Source: Cyclospora cayetanensis
Taxonomy: Eukaryota; Apicomplexa; Conoidasida; Eucoccidiorida; Eimeriidae
NCBI RefSeq assembly: GCF_002999335.1
Contig: NW_020312101.1
Coordinates: forward strand, 30,922-94,921
Reading direction: 5' to 3'
DNA length: 64,000 nucleotides
Part shown: positions 21,561-33,899 of the stretch, one piece after another
Layout: each line of letters begins with the position of its first letter
Numbering within the stretch: the first letter of the stretch is position 1
Position numbers and translations under genes: made by a program
Notes under the pieces: generated by a model
What the model was told of the DNA's origin: nothing
The model's input: only the letters and a program-made list of their open reading frames with translations
Databases searched by the model: none

Positions 21561-23524
21561 ATGGAGTGGGATATCAGGCCTACCGACAGCACGAGTTTAG
21601 GCTTCTTAGAGCAGTTGTCTGTCTTCGGTCGAGTAATTTGTCGACTTGAAAGTTAGGATATTTACGGCAACAGTCTGGGATTGGAAAAACTCCCGCAATA
21701 GAAGTTACCTGTGGGCCAACCCTGCCGCGGCGGGGGGGAGCGGCTCAGCCATACATGTCAACACAGCGGCTCCGAATGGAAGGGCATCACTTGTCTACCC
21801 ATATATTTTTAATGGATGCGTCGATGAATATATGCAGACCCAAGAAGAGTGCGGGCCGTTAGGAGGGCAAGTCCTCGGAAATTTCATGACGGTTAATGGC
21901 GTACCTCGCTCACTACCCCCAGATAAACATAAACGAGCCCCCATTGCGCATGGTTCGCGAAAGAATAAGCACGTCGATGGTGGCTCTACATGTGTAAAGC
22001 GAATCGTGTGCCTGCAGGGAAATTTGCAGCTCCAGCCTTCAGCCCAAACCTGACTTATTTGTACATGCCAAGGTTGGCAGAATGGCAAGCTTTTGAGGAA
22101 CTGAAAAAGCTAAAGAAGATGAAGTCATCAAGAAGTCGCTATACTGGAATCTATGAGATATTGATTCGCAAAAGCTATAAAGTGGATGAACACTTGATTT
22201 GTCAGTGGATTTCCCAGGTCAATGCAAAGCATAAGGTCAAGTGGCCGCAGGTTGGGCAGCGACGCACGAAGAAGCAGCAGATCGAAAAGCTTCCGCAAGT
22301 GATGGACTACTCTTGAGTATTTGACGCGAACAAGCGCAATTTCCTGTTTGGCAAGAAAAGAGGACCCTATCGGGATCCGAAATTCAGGAATGACAGGTCT
22401 GGGTGAACCGGGCATGATCTACAGTATAATGCTAAAAGAAGAGATCCAGAGGAACCCGCAATCCTAGGCAGCTCCCATTAGCCTTAACCTCGCCTCTGCT
22501 GTGATTGCGGGGTATTGTGCCGCATATCCCTAGACTGCAGGAGCATGCAAAAGCCAAAGAACTTGAGCAGCGGGACTGACTTAAGCGGACATAGTATTCC
22601 TGGCAAACGAAGAGGGCTCATAGCTCCCACGCAGGCTTCGGTCTCAATGAAGGGGTCACGGAGAATACTTCCGCAGTTACTGCCTCCCCAAGGGCCAAAG
22701 ATGGACGACGCAAGAATGCACAAATGATCGAAAACTGCTTTCGTCGCTAGGCATTGAATATGGAGTGGATATGTGATACGAGAAGACGGTTCAGCGTTGC
22801 AATTTGCCTGTTCATTCGTTGGCACAGTCCATAGGACTCAGTTTTACTGACGCGAGGCAGAATAAAAGGATTCTCAAAAGTTTTACAGTTTAATGCCATT
22901 CCAAATCTGCATGGAGAGATATAATCGCTTTTCACAACTTGTGAGTTGCACCAGATACAATTCCAAGTGTACCATGGGAGGCAAAATGAAATGCGCACAT
23001 GGGGCTACAGTTCCGCATCGTGATGTTCAGATTTTAGAGAGCGCTAAGAAGAAGCAACTCGTGGTACTGTCAACAACGCTCGATTCACCCACGGGAAACG
23101 CGGTAGAAAGATGCCTTGAAGAGGTAGAGCAGAGTCTTCATGTGAGCGGCGCAGCAGAGCAGCATGAAAAACCGAGACTCAGCATGCTTTCCGTCTTGTT
23201 GGCTTTTGCCCGGTATCATTACTGGGAAACTCGAAGGAAAACTTAGCCTACGAGCAGCGGGAATGGGCGAGTATGGAAGAGTCAGCAGAAGTGTGAATTC
23301 GTGGTAGAAAGGTGACAGTGCAGCTTATCGTGCTACACCACTTTCCCCCGTCCATTTCAAAACACATGCCCACGTGGGGCAGCACCCGGACCTGGATACT
23401 AACTGCGTGCAGGACAGCAGAAGTGCTTCATCCCGGTCGGCATTCTCCAAATATGCAGAAACGCGAAAGCACTACAGATGCTAAATGAAACGTGCGAAAC
23501 ATCCGGTTGAGAAGTTGGAGAAAA

Positions 23525-23525
<1 letters not shown>

Positions 23526-23596
<71 letters not shown>

Positions 23597-23597
23597 A
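23526..23597. repeat. (CA)n microsatellite, about 36 units
   Basis: An uninterrupted dinucleotide run in the repeat-rich, gene-poor segment. It creates Cys/Val and Thr/His artefact frames. Confidence 0.95.
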
Positions 23598-24184
23598 GTT
23601 ATTAACTAACGAAGGACCTAATAAACTCGCCCTCTGGAGCTTGTTGACTCGCTGGCGTCGCAGCGCTGCAATGTGTGAGCCTCCTGTTATGAGAAAAAGA
23701 AGACAAGATTATTGTGTCAAGAGAATCAAAATGCACACCAGAGCAGCAGTTCCTGCCAACTCCAGCACTTTGCATGGCAGTGCAGTTGATGCACCCATCA
23801 TGGTCTATTTTAAAGTCACAAGAGGCATGAGGAAAAATGTAGGCATTATACTGGGGAGAGCCAGAGCATAAGTATAAGTGCAGAGTACTTAGCAAACCAA
23901 TTGGGAATGCCTCAAACAGCGTACATAGACTAAAACAGTTTTAGAGGCAGAACATACGCTGAGGAAGGACGATTACCAAGACATGCGAGGTATACTGTTC
24001 ATGGCAATCAGCGTTGTGAACCAATCAGAAGAGCTGGTCCTTCCAATGACAGCAAAGCCATAAGCCCCTCTTCACTCAGCCTCTCTGGTCGGTACTACTC
24101 ACCCCATTTCATCATAAACTTCTTGTGCATGCGCTGGGCTCGAAGACTATAGAATCCAGCAGCCCACCGCTCCCTGTTGATTCT

Positions 24185-26770
24185 CTACCCCCTCACCAGA
24201 GTTACTTGCCTAAGGGTCAAAAGTCTGGAACTGATTCTGGACGTTTTGAAGCTACTTTGAGAATCTAATACTGCTAGCTTTGTGACATGTTCAACTTTTG
24301 GGGTACCGCTCGAGCAGGAAAGAGCATAGGTTGCCGAGAAGGTGGGAAATGGTCCTAGCCACCTGTTTGCAAAAGTATCCACAAGGTCACATTCTGGCTT
24401 ACCCCGTAAAGCCCATCGATATGCTAGGACCAACGATCGCGGCTCGAAAAGATTAGCTCTCGCAGCTTGTCGTAGCTCTGCGCGTGTCACTCTTGAGTTT
24501 CGCGCATACACCCATCTATACTAGCCAGCTGCTTTGTGAATCCCTCAGGTGCAAAGGGAAGCTGCTAACCGTAGAACACCAGGTCTAGGCCCGAACTGGT
24601 GAGGGACACTTCGGAGTAGACCAGGAATGTGGGCGAGCCACCGGAAGGCGACTGCAGGCGAGTGCCCTGTTGTATAACCCCGATGAGACGAAGAAAGAAG
24701 TTAAAGCTAAACAATTGGACGTGTGTAAAAAGCACAGTTAGAGCTACTGCAAAAGGGCGAGCTCAGTGTGCTCTGTCTGCAATTCTGCCTCAGAATGTTT
24801 CGCAGTTTTCACGAGCAAGGCAACTTGTTGGTGGGTCACAACGGCACCCCAGAGGGCATAACAAACTCTAATTTCCCATCTGTAGTGATACTCCTAGGGG
24901 ATTCTACAAACTTACACAAATGCAATAAGTTTAAGTGAGCGGGTCTTTGCGCCGTGACACAGCTAAAGCAAGGATGGAATGGGCAAACTTGCTGACTGTT
25001 GACAACGAAGTAGACCCTATACAGACCCTTGTCCCCGTCGTCCCACTAATAAATTCCACGGTGAGATTAGGCCAAATTCCTTCAGCTGCAGTAAACTGCC
25101 GAGCTTTGAAGAATTGCGCAGATTCGGCGGTAGACAATCTGGGCATGTAAGGGCATCCTCCTCTGCCGAGGGCTGCAGCCAGGATGCCAGATAGAACGTT
25201 GGAATTTTTCACTCCGTGGAACCCACTACGTTCCAAAAGAACAAGATCATGTACTTCTGGCGAAACGGCACTGCCAAGTACAGATTGAGTGAATGCGTGA
25301 CGGGATCTTCCCTTTGTTCTAAATCCTGGAAAGTCCTTTCGTTGAGTGGTGGTGGTTGGCTCTTTGGCCTACAGTAGCGGTTCCATAGGTGTCGTCAGCA
25401 TAGGACACAAGCAGTTTTGATAGAAACCGTTAGTTATTATTAAAAAGCGGTCGTTGTAAATTGCTTGGGCGCTGCGAAAACTCGTCGGCGACCACTCTGG
25501 TGATGCGTTTTATATGCATCACTGTGGAATCGTAGTGCAGAGGCACCCAGTCCATAGAACCACTGTAGGATCATCAAATCTTGGGAACTGTCCAAAAAAG
25601 CGCACTAAGGACCTCTGGTTAGTGTCGATAGTAAAGCTTCGTCCAGATAAATAGTGCCAGCAGCATTTTGCTTCTCATCAAGACCCTCAGATTTCTGCTT
25701 CCTATACAAGGCATCACTCTTCCGATTCAGTGAAGTGAGGGTTATCAGTAATAACCTGATGCTTTGAAGGATGCATGGCCTATTAGAAAAGGAGAGTACC
25801 CATTGCTATCTCAATATCATCGGTTTGCACGAATACCGGAGGTGTAGCAAGGCGGCCAAAAAGCTTAGTTGCTGCGACATCAGCATGTTCAAAGCATAGA
25901 CTGAGGTTTCTGAGGAACATTACTCAAAGGAGCAGCTTTCCGGGGAGGTAGAGGTATGAAGTGTTGGTAGAAAGGTGCAATGCAATATAACATCTGAGCG
26001 TTCCTCTTGGTGTTGAAGAATAAAGACCACACATTATTTGCCTCATTTGTGCCGGAACTGGTTCAGCTCCTGCAGCCGAAACACAAATCCCCAAAGCATA
26101 ATCGTTTTCATGGAAAACGCATAGTTGTCTGCCCTCACATATCATCGCTTATCTCGCAACAGGTTAATCACTCGGGGTTAGTGTTATAGGTGCTTTTTAA
26201 CGTTTCGGCTGAGGCCTAAGAAGTCATCCACGGAGAACTCATCCAGCTCTCCTCGATATTCTGATAAAAATGCCGATTAGCCTGATGTTGCAGTTCAGCT
26301 GCGGCATTTAAATACTCCAAAACTCTGGTGTGGCAGTGTGGAATTCCGTCTCATGCCTGTCACCTGGGTGTACGGGATTCTGTATGCAGGCTTCTGTGAA
26401 ATCAAACGTTCAGTAGCCCGTTGAACCATATGACTCTACAAGCAATGCTTCAGCCTGAGGAATCAAAACTTCCGCTTCACACTGATCTTGTGTGTGGGTT
26501 CAAATTTAACACACATGAGCATCCTCCTATCCTTTTTCGGCACCAACTGCCCAAAGGCGCGGGTCAATTTCTGGACTCTACCTCCTTTCAACAAACCACT
26601 TGCCTAGTGCCCAGTCCCTTCTCCTTGCTTCGAGGGATTTCCGATATCGTAAGACATAATTCGAAGTTAAACCACGAATAAGCTCAACTCGGTGCGCTGG
26701 ACGACCAGGAAATGGCCAGCCTGCTTCCTGCTGGTCCATACTTGCCCGTTCCCGCTGCTCCTCGGCCAAA
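24185..26770 (-). mobile_element. Decayed Ty3/gypsy LTR retrotransposon (pol relic)
   Basis: Reading the minus strand from high to low coordinates gives pol landmarks in the right order, broken by stops and frame changes. Reverse transcriptase: LVPKKDRRMLMCVKFEPTHK (about 26546-26490), corresponding to the family's FVPKKDGS.RMCVDYR..NK motif. Catalytic region: YRGELDEFSVDDFLGLSRN (about 26260-26195), where the YxDD box has become SVDD. Integrase core: PNLTVEFISG, then LSTVSKFAHSI (within 25236-24931), resembling D-FI-GLP...VDR-SK-AHF. Integrase C-terminus: VDTFANRWLGPFP (within 24511-24185), like the RWLGPF segment before a chromodomain. No intact reading frame and no LTRs were found. Chromovirus-type elements are known in Eimeria. 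Confidence 0.7.
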
Positions 26771-26779
26771 ATTTTTCCC

Positions 26780-27728
26780 AGTCATTTCAGAGGTCAGCCT
26801 AAAGCCAGTAGGATGAACCCATGCTCAGTCCCATTTATCCATACTGCTCTGCTGCGCCACTCGCATGAGAACTCGATCGCATGGCGCCTGCCATTCTGTC
26901 TTTCATGACATATCTAGGATTGTATCGGGTCCAACTCACAAGTCATGAATAGCGATTATATCACTCCATACAGATTGGAGTAGTGTTCAACTGTAAACCC
27001 CTTGAAAACCTTCGTAGTCTGCCGCGCTTCAGTAAAACCGAGCCCTACGGACTGTGCTAATGATGCCAAATCAAATCACCTTACAAAATATTGCACATGA
27101 CTTGATCGAAATCAAACAACAGTGAGGAAACGTGACATCCCACTGCATCCTCAACAAGTGGGAAAGTGGGGAACAACCACATGAAAAAGTATGATCCTAC
27201 CAGATGTAGCTATCCTCTTACGTTCTCCATTGGGGGACACTTATAGCCCCAAACTACTATAAGACTTCGCAGAAAGCAAAAGCTTAAGCAGCGCCTAACT
27301 ATGCAGTGCCATTAACTGTAGCTCTCCTACGCTCTTCACAGGGGGACACAACACATATGGCCCCAAAACACTATAAAACCTAACAGAAAGTTATCAAGCG
27401 TCACTACGGAAAAGCTTCCCCTCCTACCCTTTCACCCAGGTTTCTGGCATGAGGGGAAAAGAGCAACGAGGATGCGCGTTCCTGCATCCTGCTGTATGCG
27501 CATTCACAGCTAATTGCACAACGAATCTGGCGCAAAGCACCAACATTGATTTCAAATGTGATGAGGTGCTTCTGCTCTCAAGAAAATTACATGCTAGCTA
27601 GCAGCCTAAACTGATTGAGGAACAATTCTAACTAAAGTACAACATTTCGATAATACATGCATAGTGCAGCCCAGGCGGCCACACCCTTCATTGCCACAAG
27701 TCGCAGAGCAAGCCTTTGCATCTCCCCA
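26780..27728. other. Gene-poor DNA with a diverged direct repeat
   Basis: No coding frame is supported. Two diverged copies of a unit of about 77 bases occur at 27208-27284 and 27318-27395 (shared TAGCT.TCCT, GGGGGACAC, GCCCCAAA.CACTATAA, CAGAAAG blocks). Confidence 0.45.
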
Positions 27729-29751
27729 TCAGTAAGCAAGGGACGTTAGGAATCCAACGACGCAGCCGAACCCGACGGACAAGACGGTGAGCGGCCCCGC
27801 GACCATGCGCTCCCTTGGATCATCAACAGCATTGCAGGCGTAGAAAAAGGCAAGCGTGCCGATCCACCCATGGCAAAAGGCAAAACCAACGATCACGAAC
27901 ACATACCATATCGGATCAGTGAAAAAGCTGCCGGGCTTGCACAGATACCCCAAGAGGAAAGGCACCAAGAACACCAAGGTACTCAGGCTGATTGGAGCAT
28001 ACGCCTTGCGGGACGGTCTCAGCCAGCCAAGACCCTTAATCCATCCTAAATCGGGTGAGGCTCTTCCGATCGTTTCAAACAGGAACCACATGCCGTACAA
28101 CACCACAATCTGATTCGGGAAAGTCCACGAATAGTTCCATCCCAACGGGCCTACACTGGGGTACAGATGATACGTATAACTGAAATGAAACACGGCGAGG
28201 AGGAGTTCTTTCCAGCTAGCCATCGCCACACGCATCCATAGCATGCGGTTCGGCCTCCCGTTAGGGTCCCCGCTCTGCTGTCGAGACACCTTACGGCCCC
28301 AAAGCTGGAATCCCCAAGTTCTTTCCTTCGACTCGGTGAGGGGCGAATCCAGCCGCTTGCTGGACGCTTCCGCCGGCTCCTGCTGAATATGCTTGACGCG
28401 GGCCAGGCTCTCTGCCACGTCGGGATGCCTCGCTCGGAATAGGAAATAGAATGCAAACGTGTAAGCAAAGAAAGCAACGATCCCAAAGCTCATGAAGCAA
28501 AAGTGAAGCAGGCCGTTGGAGGTGTTCAAGTCAAAGAAGAAGAAACACGCAATCGTCGATATGCAGAAGACCAGCAGTCCCGCAGTCCCCTGACCTAAGC
28601 GCACATATCACAACACACACAACAGCACACCCAGAAATGAGCGATAAAGGTAGATTTGCAGTGTACAAGCGCACAGAAAACGCTGTTTGGCGCTTCGAGG
28701 AAGGTGTGGCTAGGAGGCATCATCACCAGCATCCCACGCTCCCGAAGAATCGCATTTTCAACGACGAATGCCATCAGATGTGTGTGTGGGGGGGGGGGGG
28801 GGAAGGGGAGGCGTCTTTGTATGCATATATGCAAGGAAGTACGTATGTGTGTGTCTGTATGTGCATGTGCGTGCCTCCGTCGGTTCCGGTCTAGTGGCAC
28901 CGCTCCCCATCCTTGTGCTCACCTAGAGAAACAGAGGCCACATAGCCTGGTGCGATTTGGCACGATAAGGTGTAGCCAACGCCCTGAATTAGTCCCTGGC
29001 AGAAGCCCATGAGGACGCTCAAGAGCAGCATCACCCCAAGCAAGCACTGCTGAGCGTAGTCTAATGGCGCCACAGTCCGAGAGGCGCTTTGATCGCGGAG
29101 ATGCGCATCCATGTCTTGGATGATTCCCAAGTCCTTATGCGGCATTAGTGCAACTGCTGCAGCCAGCATTAGTCCGAGCGTGCCACTTCCGACGGATCCC
29201 CATACCACGAGCGAGGGTCGGGGCTTTGACAGCCTCATCAGCACTATCTGCACTACGAGGTTTGCCACTTGAAAAATACCAAGGAAGAGGTTGTTCAGTC
29301 CGGGCCTGTTGAGTTTTTGCAGCAAGATGAATGGCAATGTCTGAATCACGAAGTTCCAGCAAATGAGGGAGTTGCAGCCGAGCAGCGTGAACACGAGGTA
29401 CAGAGAAGGCTTCCTTGAACACTGGATGTCTGAATCCTTTGTGACCTCTAGAGGCAGAACCTCCAAATCCACCTGCCGACGACCATCCTCCTGCGCCATC
29501 TTGCTCATCCCGCCACTCTTGGACTGCGCTGTGGCGATCCCCTTTCCTGAGTAGTTGGACACGACACTTCCTTGAGTGCACGGAGCGTGCGCCGAGGCGC
29601 TCGTCATGTTGTCACATCCCGACGATTTTCGTGGTACAGAGGCTGACCCCGCAGATCCGCAGAGGGAGGATGCCAAATCGTGATAGCTTGTGGTGCTTAC
29701 AAGTTTACCCGACAACTCCTCCTGGCCTTGGGAATTCGGATGAAAATTCAT
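27729..29751 (-). CDS. Equilibrative nucleoside/nucleobase transporter (ENT, SLC29 family)
   Basis: Facilitated transporter of nucleosides or nucleobases at the plasma membrane. Apicomplexans cannot make purines de novo, so such carriers feed salvage. Exon 1 is 29751-28923 and exon 2 is 28594-27729; donor G/GTGAGC and acceptor GCTTAG/GT give a phase-1 junction that rebuilds the ENT signature SLGQGTAGLLVF. Total 564 aa. A polar N-terminus of about 120 residues precedes the first helix (LLGCNSLICWNFVIQTLPF, matching the family's L-PWN-FIT segment). The GFCQGLIQGVGYTLSCQIAPGY stretch matches helix 5 of the family, and a loop of about 70 residues follows helix 6. About 11 hydrophobic segments are visible. 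ATG 29751 follows an in-frame TTG. Substrate preference cannot be read from sequence. Confidence 0.85.
28782..28807. repeat. Poly-G/GT tract in the ENT intron
   Basis: A TGTGTGT run merges into a long G homopolymer and a G-rich tail, inside the single intron of the transporter gene. It is likely length-variable. Confidence 0.85.
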
Positions 29752-32700
29752 AGCAAATACAGACAAGAAATCACGAAATGATGATGAAACACGTCTGGAG
29801 GAGATGAGAGAATAATTATGACCCTAACCGCGTTGGCGGAGAGGGGCCGTTCGCTGCTTGTGGGGAGCAGACGACGTCTTGCAAGACGTCCCTAAACGAT
29901 CATCAGGCCGCAAAGCAACTAGTTATACAGGGAGACTGAAGCAAGTGTGTCGCAATCTGATACGTAGGAGGGAGTAAGATGGCAGCGCATTTGGTGCTCC
30001 GCGTCCCCTGTACAGTAGAGCAGCGACTGTCCTAAAGGATGTTGTTTGGGGCTGATTGCTCGAGGCCTGCGGCATTTCATGTCGAGTCCATCTCACGAAA
30101 TGACAAAAGACTTAATGTTTATTTAGGGCCAAGCTTTTGGTGTCTCAGCTAGCGCGCACAGTAAATGAAGAAAGAGACTGACGATACCGGAGGTGCCATG
30201 CGTCGAGGCGCCTGTGCTTTTGGTGGCGTGGCTACACAACGACAATAATGTTTGACACATATTTAAAGTAAAAATCAGACGCAATGCAGAGATTTCAATT
30301 CAAGCTGTGTTTACACATCCAAAAACCGGTACACAAAAGGTGGTGACGAGCAAATTCGAACTAGCGCGAGATGCAGCTGTTGGTACCCGATATTGGGGGC
30401 ATAAGAGTTACCAGTCCGATTTTCTGAAAAGCGGTCTCGCATGCCTTGATATGATTGTAATTGCAGTAGCTTTTAAAAATACAGAGGCCTCGTTTGCGTA
30501 TATATATACTTCGAGGAGGATTGTCATTCGATGAACCCCTTGGGTTGAGAACGCAGGTCTCTCTGTATTGCGAGGTGAGCCGCGCTGCACTTGCACGGCC
30601 AGCTTCATCACAGTTGTAGCAATTACGATTTAGAGACATGTTTGCCGCCCAATTTTGTCGCTCTTGTGTTTTGTTTGTCGAGCCGCTGAGCTTGCTCTAG
30701 AGTGGCAGAGGATCTGGGCTGGCTGCGTGTGTACGCACGGAACAGCTGTGTGCGGGTGCCTGGAGAAATTAGAGAGTGCAACATGTAGTGCCATTGTCTT
30801 CCTCCCTCGCTACACGGTGGAAGCCTGAGGGGCAGAGGAAGGGAGGAGCGGGTGCTCTTAGGAAATACCCAGCATCCCCTTGTATTGTAGCGCGCCTCCC
30901 AAGATTTCCATAGAGAGATTCCACAGTAGGAGCCCTCTTAGAAACAAAGAGAAATCTAGCAGATGTCATTTGCAAACAACAAACCAACAGGAGCTTACTT
31001 CCCGCACCACCACAGAGGGTTCCGTGCAAGCTCACCTACCTTGGGCATTTTTACGATAAAGTTGTCACACTTAATTGAGAATTTGTGAATTGAATAATAT
31101 GCCTGGCTCTTTGTGTATTGTATCTAGTGCAAAGCGGCGTTAGCTCGATGGGACTTAGGGTGGAAGTTTGTGTGAGCGTGCGCAAGATGCTATGTGCATC
31201 AAGCTGTGAATGCTCCGAGTGCTTAGCAGGCGCGGCGCCCCTTTGACACACTGGCTGCCTGGCTCTCCTCTCGTTTAAGAATCCTGTGGGAGGACAGCAA
31301 GAAGAGAGACCGCGGGTTTTGGAGAACACTCAAGAGCTTTCTAATGAAGCTTTCACACTGCTTTGGTGGCCTGGGGCATCTTGATGGAGGTCGTATGTGG
31401 CTTGGCTTACCACAAGGAGTGAGAGTCAGTCCAGGGCACCTGCTGCCTCAGGGCTGTTCGGCATATCGAATGGATCAAAGTGCACGAGATACCACCCTGT
31501 TACGGCTACCTCCGGAGAGAGAGATATCCTGTGGCCCTGCGAACAAGGATTGGGAGAGTGTTCAGGAGCTACGCAAAACGATAGCACTCTTTGTGTGCTA
31601 TGGGTAGCCTGCTTTCCCGTTGTACCTCTCTTGGTGTTCTGAATATCAGTCTCCGGCCTGGTCAGCGGGAAAGCATGATGCCCTAGGGGCCATTCACAGT
31701 CAACATGCCTCCTGTGTGATTCGGGTATACTAGGCGTCATTGGTTGAACCACGCGAGTTTCGAAAAAGCCCCTAGGGTGAGACGGGAAAGGTATCACTCT
31801 AAGGGCTTTATCGGAACTCTAGTTTGTCCCGCAGAGATGCAGAAGGGAGAACTGCATGGGGACATTAAAAGGATCTAGGGGCAAATGTCTCTTTCTTTGC
31901 CGCCAAAACCATTTAAATTGTTGACTTTGTGCTGTGAGAGCAGTTGTTTTCGACCAGCGAGCCTCATGCGACGGGCGAGTGCACTGTGTGGGTCTTTTTC
32001 AACTGCTGCAAAAGCAGCAGAAACCCGCAAACGAGGCGCTTTGTGTGAATACCTACGGTGCCTGGCATCGGCTTCGGTGTCTTAGGCAGAATCGCTCTCA
32101 GCGACAACGTAGAGATTCGGACTAAGAGAAAACGCCTCTTCCTGTTCGGCGTGCAGAGCACCACATCGCGGAAAGCTTGTGCTACCCGTTCCAGGAAAGG
32201 ACAGGCACATCGAAACGTGCCACGATCACCAATGTTTGGGTGTTACCTGTTCTGTGTAAGTCTGTTTGTCTGATTTCTGAGCTGCCTCTTCTCCCTCGTC
32301 AGTAGGCTTGATAAAGTAGCGCGTACAGATTCGGCCAGGTGTAAATGACCCTCTGGCCTTGGCTATTCAAATCCAGATTCAAATGGCATGGAAACCTTTG
32401 AGTGCATCCTTTCTCGCATTCGCAGCCATTCCGCTTGGGTGCAAGCCCTTTCGCTTGCTGTTCCGGCAGCAAAATACCCTAACACCTTCCACTTCCAGCT
32501 AGCAAAGCCAAGTCCCTCTATTGCTACGCTCTGATTCTTTGGAGCGCAAACGCCCGCTAAAAATCACTATGATATTCCTTTTGTGATTCCACTGGACACT
32601 ATTAAGCGTAAAGCTAAGAGATTACGAAAGTCTGGCATACCGGCACTCTCATGTTGCTACTGCAAGAAGAAAAGTTGCTAGTGGGGTGCATGCGTATCAC

Positions 32701-32795
32701 GGGCAGCAGAAACGCAGCACCTGCGGCAGTGCCCGCTGAGGCAAGCTTGACTTGACGCCTCTGCCTCTCTTGTCTTCGAAGCTCAGGCTCGCTCA
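29752..32795. other. Intergenic, about 3 kb, no gene supported
   Basis: It contains the upstream region of the nucleoside transporter (near 29760-30300), the second copy of the dispersed repeat (31130-31420) and short frames without family resemblance. A palindromic CAAGACGTC/GACGTCTTG arrangement is visible near 29870-29890. Confidence 0.4.
31130..31420 (+). repeat. Diverged dispersed repeat, copy 2
   Basis: Collinear with 21250-21560 (see that entry) and in the same orientation. It lies about 10 kb away in an otherwise empty region. Confidence 0.5.
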
Positions 32796-33899
32796 TCAAA
32801 AGATCATTCCTGACTGCAAGGGGGGCAGCGGGAAGCACCCGGCCTCCGTGGGAAGGCTCCCCACAGGGGCGCTCCCCGGATGGAATGCACCGCAGAAAGC
32901 TTGTGGCGGAGGAGGAAGTGATGACATCCCCAAAGGCGCAGCTCCACAGTGCATGTTGGGGGGAGTTCCTCCGCCGGCGACTACGGGGACGCCTTCTCGC
33001 AGAGGCTGCATGGTGTTTGAAACGCCATCAGTGCTGGGCTGACGAGCTTTCCAGAGACCCCTCTGGCAAGAAACGGAGCGATCGCCTCCGTTTGAACGCC
33101 CAGGAAACACACGAGGGCATGTACAGACAGGAACGCCAACGGAGAGAGGGCGTGCTCCGGCGGGGGAGCAGCAGCGTCGGCTGGGGCCATACCTTCCGGG
33201 TGTCGGTTTTCTACGTCTGAGATTCAACTTGGCATGAAGTTTCAAGTAGTCGTCGTTGATGTGAAGGGGCAGCGAATGGGCATGATCATAAGTCTGCCGA
33301 ACTCTGTTCTTGAGGTAATCGTCTGCCTCCGGGTTCACGTCGTTTGGCCGCACAGGGAATGCTTCTCGGTGCTTGGGGATGCGCTGTAGTTGCTGGTGCT
33401 GCAGCTCCCTGCGCAGCTTCTGTTGCAGCTTCTGTTGCAGCTGCCGTGGCTCCCGATCATCTGGGCGCTGCTGCAGGCGTAACAAGGGACGGGGGAGGCT
33501 ACGCTTGAGCTGCTGGTCCCAGTATTTTTGCTGCCGTTGCTGGTCAGCTCCACAGCAGTCGAGGGAGAGTAAGGGATAGTGCGCGAAACGCACGTCGTCG
33601 TCGATAAGGTCCCAGTCCGTTGCGAGGAGAACATTCCCACGGATATTCAGCTTACCCTGCACTGTCGATGGCGAGGATTCTGCGGGTTCTTCCGCGGCTT
33701 CCTCAGCCTTTGGCTCCAAGTCGCACTGGACCGCAGCAACCTTTCTAGGCACTTTCTTCCTCCTCCCCAGTGCGTTATGAGCAGCAGCACGAAGGGCGGC
33801 AATGGCAGCATCTACCGCTGAGGACTCGGAGTCGAGTTCAGAAGACGCACCGAAACGATGCAAACGGCCGCAGCAGGAGGTGTGGGAATGACTCCTCAT
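32796..33899 (-). CDS. Hypothetical Gln/Pro-rich protein (up to 367 aa)
   Basis: Family not recognised. ATG 33899 starts a frame whose first 235 residues read as real protein: an acidic Glu/Ala segment (EPKAEEAAEEPAESS), a DWDLIDDDVRFAHYPLL block, a Gln/Lys/Arg-rich helical region (QQKLQQKLRREL), and a conserved-looking DYLKNRVRQTYDHAHSLP stretch. A consensus donor (GGAAG/GTATGG, 33193/33192) may end the first exon. One alternative acceptor near 33090 would give a short tail ending at 32981. If it is unspliced, the frame runs to 32796 through a Gly/Pro-rich low-complexity tail, and further exons near 32614-32838 are possible. Nuclear or ribonucleoprotein roles would fit the basic, Gln-rich composition, but this is only a guess. 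Confidence 0.55.
   Translation of the reverse strand: MRSHSHTSCCGRLHRFGASSELDSESSAVDAAIAALRAAAHNALGRRKKVPRKVAAVQCDLEPKAEEAAEEPAESSPSTVQGKLNIRGNVLLATDWDLIDDDVRFAHYPLLSLDCCGADQQRQQKYWDQQLKRSLPRPLLRLQQRPDDREPRQLQQKLQQKLRRELQHQQLQRIPKHREAFPVRPNDVNPEADDYLKNRVRQTYDHAHSLPLHINDDYLKLHAKLNLRRRKPTPGRYGPSRRCCSPAGARPLSVGVPVCTCPRVFPGRSNGGDRSVSCQRGLWKARQPSTDGVSNTMQPLREGVPVVAGGGTPPNMHCGAAPLGMSSLPPPPQAFCGAFHPGSAPVGSLPTEAGCFPLPPLQSGMIF

Larger units (their letters stand above)
20343..24184. other. Gene-poor, repeat-bearing segment with fragmentary coding-like frames
   Basis: This AT-richer stretch lacks any convincing complete gene. Two plus-strand fragments look more protein-like than the rest: 22062-22316 (Lys-rich, ending in QIEKLPQVMDYS) and about 22977-23246 (ending in FARYHYWETRRKT). 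Neither has a recognised family or credible splice sites, and they could be relics of mobile elements. A diverged copy of a segment at 31130-31420 lies at 21250-21560. Confidence 0.35.
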
